A DNA stretch of 64,000 nt from Tachypleus tridentatus. Taxonomy: Eukaryota > Arthropoda > Merostomata > Xiphosura > Limulidae. Positions 12,301 through 24,300 of this stretch are shown in pieces. The stretch is from the NCBI RefSeq assembly GCF_004210375.1, contig NC_134837.1, positions 160,063,310 through 160,127,309 on the forward strand, given 5' to 3'. The translations under genes and the position numbers were made by a program. How positions within the stretch are numbered: the first letter of the stretch is position 1; each line of letters starts with the position of its first letter. The notes below the pieces were generated by a model. The model was not told the DNA's origin and made no database searches. It was given only the letters and a program-made list of their open reading frames with translations.

Positions 12301-15300
12301 TAAAAGTTGTGTGGTTTTATGGCTAGGAGTTCGTAACTTTTTTAGCCTACTCATTTAATTATTGGGCCATATAAACTCCGTAAGAAATCAGCAATAAGTA
12401 TTTTCAGTAAAGGTTTAGTGGGAAACAGAAACGATCGTATACAAATTGTTAAACGCTATGAGCATTTGTTTGGATGTTTCTCGTGTGCAGATTGTTCAAA
12501 TGGAAACAAAACATAATCTGGTCAGTAGAGGAAAACTATTTGCTCATTGCCTAGTCTGAATTAAAAGATATTACAAAATGGGAAATACATGGAAGTTTTT
12601 ATTAAAAAGTCATTTTTAAACAAATAGTTTTGTCATTGTTACCAATCTGCTAGTGTTTACAAAGCTCAACATTGGTCTCGGAATGATTTATCGTAAAATA
12701 TTTATATTTGTAACTACTATCGTTATTTACGTATTCTTTCTGAGTATATGGTGAGGGAGTTGTTTCCATAGAGTTTTCTTCAACCATTTTAAAACGTTTG
12801 CTTTAAAAAATAATGATTAGTATTACACTTGTATAACATAGCCTTGCTAAAGACACCCCTAAAATATGGACCTTAGGAAAGAAAGTTACAGTTTGAAAAT
12901 TTATCTTTATTAATTTTTAAGTTTAAAGAAGTTAATTTTTTGAATTATTCCGTTTATGCACGTGATGATGGATCTCATATATGCCTGAAATGTGCAGTGT
13001 TACATATCATTCATAGTGCTATTATTATTAAATAACTAACTGATATTTGTGGTATTACTTCACATTGTATTTTGGTGTTAAAATATCTTTGTCGTTGTTT
13101 TTTCTTATCTAAAATTGTGATTTTATTTCTGGCCACCAAAATATGTGTCTTCTGTTCAGCAGTAGAACAAGTTATTTAATTATAATTCAAGTATACACGA
13201 AAAAGAACAAGTTCCAGAAGGATGAACTTTGCTCCTGTCAAAATAGATTTGATTGACCTTTGCTTTTTTTTAAACGTCACACTGGAAATAACGCTGAAAA
13301 GGAGAGATACGATTTCCCTTATTAATATACATTTTATATAATTAAGACACACCGAAGTGTTATGAACAGGAGTGATGGTTTACCGATATTCCATCTGTAG
13401 CTCGGTGATCCAAACTATTACATATTTTAAGTGGATGTGCTCTACTAGACTCATTTTTCACATACCAGACTTCTAGGAATTCCATTAAGAAATACCTGCG
13501 ATATAACATCTCCAATTTTAATTCATTTTTCCCTTTTTCATTTTTGCTCCAAAAACCGATGAAAACTATTTCATAGAAAAATATATTTATCTTTCGTGCA
13601 TTTCTTTTACATTTTGTACCGTAATAGATCTTTAAAACCTTCAATTAGAAATATCATTTAGTATTAATATAAGTCACGTATACAAAGTTACTCAACATAA
13701 ACCTCTCAAATTTAACAAGTGTTTGCGCATGCCTATGCAAAAAAAAAAAAAAAAAGTGGCAAAAGCTATAGGTTTAATATTTTTACTGCAGCTTCACGTA
13801 AAATTAAAAGTCGACTGTTTTTAGTTGTTTTTTTGTCATTCAGATTAAAGAAGGTTGATTTAGGGCAACAAAACTATAAAGTGAAAACACGTGCAGTTAC
13901 AGATTGGTTAAGCCAAGCAAACTAGATTAGCAGTTTCTAGCTCGAGTTTTGAAAGAGTCATACGGGTTGATAGTAATTACTGATTATTCGTTGCAGCACA
14001 AAGTTACTAAATTTTATGGACTTATTATGATTAAATAACTTTTAACGGCATGATATTAGCTTAAGCAATCACAATAAACTATCTTGCTTGATATGGCAAA
14101 ACCGATTGCATGGGATTGATGACAAGAAACTTTTAATCTAATTTCCAAGATGTTAGTATAAAGGAAGTTAGTTAACATTGTTTTAGGAAGGAAACCTTAC
14201 CACCATGTATGTTAAAGAATCTGGTTGGTTCTACAAAGTATAGATCTGTTCCGGTTAATAGGATGCAATTTGCTTTGACTCGCTCAAAGCTACATAAGGG
14301 CTATCTGTGCTAGCCATCTCTAATTTGGCAGTGAAAAACTAGAAGGAAGGTAGCTAGTCATCACCACCCACCGCCAACTCTTGGGCTACTCTTTTACTAA
14401 CGAATAATGGGATTAACTGTAACGTTATAACGCCTCTGCGGCTAAAATGGCGAGCATGTTTGGTTTGATAGTGATTCAAACACGCGACCCTCAGATTGCC
14501 ACTCAAGCATCCTAACCACCTGGCCATGTTTTATTAATTGGGGCGCGATTTTAAAGTTACTGTTACTGACAGCTATCACTTTCTTATTTAGTGTCGTCTG
14601 TTGGTGTGTACGAACCAAAAGTAATGATATCTAATTTAAAAAAAACACCATAGGTGTCGTTATCAATATAGGTTTTTATTAACTTTCGTGTCGTAAATGT
14701 AACACCAGAAATAAGCCTAAGAAGGAAATATACTTTTATCAAGATAGGTTTGAAAAATCTTTACGGCACTTGTCACACTGGAAATAAGCTGAAATAAATG
14801 TTATAATTATTAGCATAATTTTGATTGACCTTAATGTTACATCGCACAGATTAACGCTTTTATCGCGTCTCGATAAGAGTTTGTTTTCTAAGGGGAAGAC
14901 AACTAGTCAACAGTGCCCACCACAATTTCTGGGGCTGCTGTCGTCTGAAAAAGTGGGATTTATTCTATTGTCGCTATCACAGCTCACATCAGACCCACAC
15001 GCGCTAAACGCGTTTCTGTAGCAGCGGACCATGAACCATAAACTCCCAAATTCACGGTTCGATACGTCCACAAATAGAAGTGACGCATGGGGATGTGTTA
15101 AACGTGGTTGCCTGTTAAAAATAACAAGCGTGTAAGCACCCTTATTTAAAATCTTCAGTGTTTTTATTACTTGTAAAATCTGATGAAAACGTATAAATAT
15201 ATGCAGAAAGTGGTGTTCGGTAATCATGACAGTAAATGGAAAAAAGCAGAACGGTCGAGAAATATGGAAACTGTTATTAAAAATATTTATTAAGTTCATC

Positions 15301-18300
15301 TGTTATGTTGACGTAAATATATTATTTGTTTCGAATTTCGCGCAAAGCTACATGAGTGCTATATGCGCTAGCCGTCCCTAACTGAACAGTGTAACATTAT
15401 AAGGAAGGCAGCTATTCCTCACCATCCATCCCAACTATTGGGTTACCCTTTGACCAACGAATTGTGAGATTGACCATAACTTATAACTCTCCCATGACTG
15501 AAAGGACGAGCATGTTTGGTCGGGCGGAAATTCGAACCAGTGACCTTCAAATTACCAGTGGACATGACGGGCCACGTAAATGTAAGGTTGCTAACTGTTA
15601 AATCCTTTTAGCTGCAGTGTTATTTTTAGTGTTACATTTTATCAATTTTATCGAATTTCAATCCACCAATAATATGTCATATACGACAATTCATTCAACC
15701 TATCCTAATAAAATTGGCTTTTTTGTTTTTTGTTTGTTCTATAATGTTATTTTTTCTTATCAAGCTGGAGTAGTAACTTTTCCCTCATTTACTCTTTTTT
15801 TATGTGTCTATGTTTCTTGCATAAGCTTTGTTTGTCACTTCTGAAGATTTCTGGAACAACCATAAGCAATTTGTATAGTTTTTAATCCGTTGTTTTGCAT
15901 ATTTTCCTGTACGTACAGATCTTTTAACAAATTAGCGTTATAGATTATTACGTGAACTTCGTGCGCCTGTTGCAAATAATTCGAAGTGGAGGTACATCTG
16001 TCTAGTTTTGACCTTCAAACATGTTGAAAGTCAGAGTGTCGTTGAACTACTACTAACTTAGTGGCATTGAAATACAGTTTCACGAACTTCGCCGCCTCCT
16101 AGTTTCTTTAAGTGTTTCATTCTCTATCAACTGCTGGAAAAAAAAAAGAAAGAAAAAAAGGGGGGGTTGTTTTAGATTGTTGCTTCTTGCGGCTGGCTGA
16201 CTGACGCAAATCTTGTTGGTTTCAATGGCGTGTTCATTTCGGGTCTGTTTACAGACGTCAGCGTGTATGATATGGTACGTTTACCTCTCACATCGTGAAA
16301 TAAACAAACTAAATAGACATGTATTCACCAAGATGAAAAAAAAGTTCGCAAAACTTGACTCTATTTTATGTGTTTGTATAAAATGAAATTTGAATAAATA
16401 TAACTGTTTTTCGCATTAGATTTATACGATGTATGAATATGTAGATAAGTTTAGTCATTGTTAAAATATTTTCTGAGTTTGAAAACTTCTTGTTCTTGAA
16501 ACGTTATTTCGAAATGTTATACATTATTTTTTAAATAAAAACACCGTTATCTTTGAAGCATATTTTGAAATAATTAAATGTAATTAGTTTGTGTAAATTA
16601 ATGTCGCATTCCAACATTATTTAATACGCACAGTTATATTTCAAAGCCTTAACTTGGTAAAATGTATTTTTAAGAAATTTTATTTGTATCTGTAACAATA
16701 TATATGTCAACTACACTATAGCTATAAAATCCAGTGCTGACGAGACCTATCGCAACACTAGGACTAGTCAAACGACTGTGATACGACAGACACAGTAGCT
16801 CTTAAGAGTGTGTCTTTTCTTATAGCAAAGCCACATCGGACTGCTGGGCCCCTCGAGGAGAATCGAACCCCTGATGTTAGCGTTGTAAGTCCGTAGACGT
16901 ACCGCTGTACTAGCGGGGGCTATCTCTTAAGAAGATATTTGTATTTTCAAATTGCCTAAACAACTATATGGTATAAACTAGGTAGATTTGATAAAGTTTA
17001 ACTCTATTTTCTATGAACTATTTACAAATAAAAATTAAGGTAAAAATTAATAACACACCGTTATTTTGTTAATGATCGTTATTTAGTTTAGAGTCCTCCG
17101 AAAACGACAATCTGTTTCAAGTCTAAAAAGCTCTTAACTTGCAAAATTGTAGTTATTATTGGACTTTTTTTGAATAGGATATAGTCAGTTGTATGTTTAG
17201 TAAAAACTATTTTTAACAAAACTATTAACTCAAATAAAATAAAGGTGTATTAAATAAACGGTATTGAAAATAAAATAAGTAAATGATAACGTATTATAAA
17301 TACGTAACCCAAAATCTGATTTGTAAAGGACTCAAATGCAACTTGATAATAATTAAAATTCATCAACTTAATCAAGTTTACACAATAACAGTCGTTGTTC
17401 ACGCAAAATAATAATATAAATTGGGCCTAGACTACAACCCTTAACCTGTTTATGGATGTGATAGGTGTTGTGAGATGGCATATTCTGTTTATTTATGACA
17501 ACTTACCTTTTGTCCTCCAGTGACAGACAGTGCGTCTGCGTAGTTATACCATTAGAAAAACACAGATAATCCTATGTGTAGTTGCGGGCTTAATTATAAA
17601 ATATTCACACTCATCTTCTATATGCTAATTTTTATTTCGAGTAAGTACGTGTGTAAGATAAAACTGAACCAGCTTCCCGTAAAGAGACGTACAGATACTA
17701 TTAATCTAACATAAGAGTACGTGGTTGTACTCCCAGAAGAGAGAGTGTGTGTTTGTCACGAGGTGGTTAGTTATTCAAGGGTACAGTATATTGTTATTTA
17801 TCAGTTGATATTGATTAATGAAATGTAATGTTTGAGTGTTGTAATTACTGAATTTTTTCTGATCTAGGTTTTTTTCCCCTCTGGTATTTTTTCTTGGTTT
17901 ATTGGTTCCATTATTATTGTCCCCTAGTGGCTCAGCGGTATGTCTGCGTACATACAAAGCTAAAAAACCCATTGTGTAGCTTTGTACTTAATCCAAAACA
18001 AGAACCATTATTATTGGTTTATTCATATTTATGATAAATTATTTATTAATATTGGTGTCACGTTCTGTTCAGATATTTTTATTAACCGTGTTAATGTTTT
18101 TTTCTAAGCGTTGTTATTATGAACAAATTGTGCTTTGGTTGTTGAACTCTGAATGTTGCGGTGTGTTCGTTTTAGACCACTACATTAGCGCCTGAACAGG
18201 AACCATTTTTTCATAAAGGTTTCTCAGGTTGATATCGAATGATTAATTCGGCAATAATTTAAGCTCAACTAAATATAATTTGACTGGTGTTTGAAAATAA

Positions 18301-21300
18301 CTTTGTTACTGTGGGAGTTAATAAGCCTGATGTGGCAGGCTTGAAGCATCCTGGGCCAGTATTGATAGCACAGGTGGAAATGCAAATACGCTTGGTAACT
18401 GATGAGAGAATCTAAGTTCACTTCCTTCTTGTAGTTGACATATAATATTTTCGTCCTTGCTTTAACTCATATTTCTAGAATTTAATAAAGAACCAAACAG
18501 TATCAACACAACAATAAAATATGTATGCCAGAGTGTGTTATCGTAGACGTTTTATTTTGTCTGACAGGAATTTTTCAGAGAACATACGGACTGTGTCTAT
18601 AACACCTAAGATGATAAACCCTGTAATCACGGAAGTTTCTCTAAAGATGGCGTTGTTAAATACTCTCTGCCTCCTTCCATTTAACTTTCTTCTTGTATAT
18701 AGATTCCTTTCTCTTTAGAAGACAAGCTCAGAAGTCAAACCGTCTTATAAACCGGTTCCTTTCGTGGGTCCGACACAGTGGTATGTCTGCAGGCTTATAC
18801 TGCTAGAAACTGGGTTTCGATGCCCGTGGTGGACAGAATACTCATATCCGGTTTTATAATATGTGCATAACGACAAACAACAATAACCACAATTCTTTCT
18901 TGTTTAAGACTTAGATCACATAACTTCATTTCCGGATCGGAAACAAGAATATAATATAATATATATTCTTTCGGTGCTGTTATTTTTAAATCAACTGGAT
19001 AATGAGATGTTGCTTGAACAAACAACTTTCACGAATGTTTACATGCTAATATCAAAATGAAAAATTTTATATATTTTATAACTTAAGAAGTAATAGTTCA
19101 TGGAAAGAGACTTAACTGTATTAAGCACTATTACTGTTGTAAACTGAATGCAAAAGTGTGAGAATTGGTTGAATTATCAATAGATCTGTTTAGATTTTAC
19201 GAAATTACGCAAAACTTGTTCACTTACTTTAAGGAAAAAGGGGATTAACGATATTTTCCGTGTTTTCAATGATTAAAGAGTATTTAAAGTTGTTGTCAAA
19301 TTTGTCGCTTTTTAAGCATAGTTGCTCTTAAAACTGAAAAGCATAACTATTGCCTCAAATCCACACTTTGTGTGTTATAAAGATTTTGTCGTATAAAACT
19401 GTGTAGCTTTTTAAAGGTTAATGAAGAATGGAGTTATTGTGTTGTGGGTTTATAGTATGGAGCCCTCAAAAAATGTAGTTATTATGTTGTGGGTTTATAG
19501 TATGGAGCTCTCAAAGAATGTAGTTATTGTGTTGTAGGTTTGTAGTATGGAGCTCTCAACAACTTTTATTTCAGAGCTAAAACTTAACCGATTAACTAAT
19601 GTTGTTAATATGAGGTACTGGTCCACTCATGAGGAAGCAACATTGAAAAATAACTTATAATTGGTAGAATACGTTGATCCGTCAATTGGTGTATTCTTTG
19701 CTATGAGTATTTTCCGCCATAACTCAATATCTCACAAGGTTCACCCATTTTATGAAATTTAGTTCATTCCAAATATCACATAAGAAGTTCACAAAGCAAA
19801 ATAACCTCCATAATAAAATATGTAATACATGAATAAATGATAAGCACATATGATTAATAAAGTAGATAAATCACGACAGTGTTTTCTGATATACACAACA
19901 TATTAGTTCCAAGAAGAGAAAGATTTGTTTGTTTGTTTAGAATTAATCACAAAGCTGCACAGTGGGCTACCAGTGCTCTGCCCACCACTGATATTGAAAC
20001 TCGGTTTAGCGGTGCGAGTCCATAGATATGCCGCTTTGCCACTGAGGGGGGGGGCATAAGAGAAACAATAAATAATTGGGTTACAAACTTATGTCAGTAT
20101 GCTATCATAACTATTTAACATCATATTTATTATCAAGTGTCTTTATGATTCTCCAGATAAGTTGTTGATATCACATATTATACAAATTTTAACAAAACAA
20201 ATATCTGTGTATCTCAGAACGGTTGGTATGGGTTTTATTGATAAGCACTTTTATTGATAAGCAGAGAACAACATTTCGACCTTCCTAGGTCATCTTCAGG
20301 TCATTGTTAACGTAACATGTTTCTCTACAAAATAAAAAAGTGCCTAAAATAAGCGTTTCTTTAGGAATATAATATAGAATCGTAATCGACTTAGAATGCG
20401 GTTTACTTTTGTGTGTCTGGCATCTGAGATCTTTGTTGTTTCGGGACTGTTGACACAATACTGATAGCTTTACCCTGACAGTAATCCCTTAATGTTTCAC
20501 ACGTATATTGTTGATATAACGCTGAAAACTGAATCTTTGTCTTAGTTCTTTACATCCAATAGTGATGAACCTATGCTTTGATATACATTCTAAGTGCTTT
20601 ACACTTCATATTGTTGACCCTGTGCTGAGGATTTAGCCTTGCCGTGTATAGTTATTGCTTCACACCCTCTAACGATAACACTATGCTGAAAAATTAGCCG
20701 TGACGTATATCCCTGGTGCTTTGGACCTTTATAACGTTATTCTATGCTGAGAACGTAGTCTTGACCGAATATCCTAGGCGCGTCACATGGGCATAGGAAC
20801 ATGAAATACATAAAAAAGTATTTTTAATATTGTCTTAGCAAACTGTAGATGTGCCATTAACTTCTTTCTTACAAAAGATTAGAACAGAACTGCTTTTGAT
20901 TTTACAAGATTTGATAATAACTGCATCAAAAGTTTTTTATGAGTATCCCTGTATCGTTGACATAACTTTACATTCAGTCATTGATTCTGGAAGTCGATCA
21001 TGGTTCACGTCTGTGAGTCTATCGTAACTGATTGACAAACATTTATGAATGGTGTAAATATAATACGTAGGCTGAAAGTGTACATAGATTACGGGAATTT
21101 GTGAACACCCTTTCACATCATTGAAACTTAGAACCTCTTAATGTATTTTATCACAGTTTGTAGTTCACAGCACAAAAATATACTAATTGAACATACAGAA
21201 TTATACATTTCAGAGACTATAATATTATATTTTGTGAAACTTTATGAAACGTTTTCAATCATGAGTTTTTGTTGTTGTTTTTTCCCTTTAGACCTCTGCT

Positions 21301-24300
21301 AGAAGGTATGTTTCTTGGAACCCCATTGGGAAGGATCCCCTTTAACATCCTTATTTATGCTTTCCCTATCAAACTTGTTCCTGTGTCTATCATATTAAGA
21401 TATTAACTTTTATTCATATTCACTTTACACAGTTGGTAAGAGCCCTTTTCCCGTTACGATCCGGTTTCGATACAGAGCACAGATAGTCCATTGAATAACA
21501 AACAAAGAAACAAAAATGTCTCTTCCTCATGTTAGGAATGAACTGCGGATGCTTGCTAACAAATAGTCGCTCAAATTTATTCAATAATTTATATTCGCTT
21601 TAAGGTGTTCCTTGATATCCGCTGATCTGAATGACATTATAATGTAACACAGGGTTGAAAATTTATGAAATAATGAAGAGAAAAATTATGAAAAGATGTT
21701 TATGAATTATAATCTAAATCTGGATCTAAAGAACGGAGATATATAAACGTTCTATGCTTTATTACCTATTATAAAGTATTCGGATGTCTAATGATATACG
21801 GTCGGAATTAATGAGTTATTTTATTTATATTACGAAAGAAGTGTGTGTATGTTTTATTATTGCAAAGCCACTCGGGCTATCTGCTGAGTCCATCGAAAAA
21901 TAAAACTGCAATAGCGAAAACTATATAAATTAAAATTTATACAAAGGGGTAAAAACGTTCTTCATTAAAAGTTTAGCATTCAGTTGTTAAATCTAAGAAT
22001 GAAATATCACAAACATATAGTTAGACAATTCACAGAATGTCAAATACTCAAGACTTACTACAGCTATTAAATATGTAAAGGTAATTTGAAATCAACGTTG
22101 AAATTTATAAAATACTAGGACTACTGAATAGGAGCGGAACAATTGGATACTTCATAGACATAGATCAAAGAAAACACTGCTAATTCGTGTTTTTAATTGG
22201 AAAGTATTTTCATTCATCTACTTTCAAACTTAATTCATTCTAAAAAGTTTGTGGTGGATTTATATACATTATATTTCATTCTTAGATTTAACAACTGAAT
22301 GCTAAACTTTTAATGAAGAACGTGTTTACCCCTTTGTGGTGGCTTTATATAGAGATATATAGTGCAATCCAGTCAAGCAGAAAGTTACATACGTGCTTTG
22401 TACTCAGGTGTGAAAGATTTCACTTAAATCATGTTGGGTCTATTAATTTTGTGTATGCGCTTGTGTGTTCATTTCGCACAGGAGTAGGTACCACTGGAAG
22501 ACCTCCAAATAAAATTAAAATTTTTGAAAATAATAAACATATACCTTCCAGTAAATATACGGAAACGACGCGTGGTAAATTTCATATATATATATATATA
22601 TATTTAAGAATTGTTATTTAAAACTCTTTGATGAAATAAAAACACTGTGCACTTTATCTTGCTTTATGTTGGTTGTTTTCTCTCATCGACATCTGACATG
22701 GGTCCTGAGTTCGAATCTCATCATGCCCTTTCACCTGCTGGGGCGTTATAAAAATTGACCATTAGAATAGCTCAAGAATTTGCGGTGTTTGATGTTGATA
22801 AACTCTTGTGTATAACGTCTGAATTAGGCACGGCTAACCCACCAGTTGATTTCAACAAAACATAAACTATTGTGAACATGTACGGTAATAAAAATAAACC
22901 CAGAAATTAAAATCAATGTCGTTGAAATCGTTTTAGTAATTTTAATTGTTTTTATGGTTAGCTATTTAATTCCCGTAGCTTATAACATAATTTATATATA
23001 TATATTTCTTTCTAAACACATCTGTCTGGAATTTAAAGAGAAACGATATTTCGCTATCCCGTAAATTAATATCAAAGGTATTACGTATTTGGAGGAGGAG
23101 GTTTAAAGTTATGCATCTTTTTTCTTACATATGTGCACCATTAAAATTCTTCCCAATTTACTCCATCGGGTACAAAAGATATCGGAAAAGAATACAATCA
23201 TTCAGTCTTGAACTGGTGGTCCTTCTGCATTTCCGTTTTTAACCAACTGGGAACGTTCACGTGAGCTGACTTAAAGCCTTTTCCCTTTAAATGTTCATCA
23301 ATCAAGTCACGCACGCATTTTTTTTTTTTTTCTGAAACAAACAATAAACCCTTAATACCAAGAACAACGTTGTACACCTGCCTTACAGGGTTCATGAAAT
23401 AGCATATGGACTGAGAGAGCCGAAGTCAATACACTTTCAAGGTTACCGTTAGCTCCATATGGATCACTAATATTTTCATCTAGTGGTTACTATATTTACT
23501 TTCTTTTTTTCAGGTAATAAAAATAGTTTGTTTCACTTGTGTGTTATAATTAGCTATTACGACTCTTATTGTTCGACATGACAAACAACAGCAGCAGTAA
23601 AATACAACATTTTAAACAGTGCGTGCTTATGTGACTATATCAAACTATATTTATAAAATTACTTTTTTTATCAAAAGATAGTAACGTGTAATAGTAATAA
23701 ACGTGTAGTTGGTAGAAACACTTAATAAATGGCTGCTTTTCACGCCATAACTAGTTTTAATCAATCGTACCATAATATTTCATTCGCATCTGTCTGAGAC
23801 AAAAAAAAAAAAAAAAAAAAAGAACCCATTAGATAAATTATTAATCGCCACCTAGGTTTTGCATGATAGTTATTCGTAAACTGAAATCCATTTCCAAGTT
23901 TACCTTTCTTTCTAATATTTGTTTTTAATATACGAATAAGATAAGAGTTGTTAATTATTTTTACTAGAAGTTTGGAAGGTTTACAAGTACATTTTATATG
24001 TATAAGCTTGTTGTTTTAAATAAGGAAAACAAAAACAGAAATTAGGAGGTTCTGCTCAGTCATCAACCTTACAACAGGAAGTTTCTGCCCTGCCTTCTTG
24101 TAATAAACGGCCAATCAGAAAACTCATTGCACTCACTAAGTCGTATACCTTCGATTACAGTGCAAGATAATCTCTGTTTATCAGATCAGGTTTCTACAGA
24201 CTTTTATCTAGCGAGCATTTCAAGGTCTGGCACAATCGAGACGTTGGGAGGGAGGGAAAACTACGAAATCAGTTGCTAAGCAACGGGATCGGTGAACTGC

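Noticed and set aside
14907..15299. 130-codon minus-strand open frame
   Set aside because: Half overlaps a SINE-like segment, composition is unremarkable and no domain is recognised.
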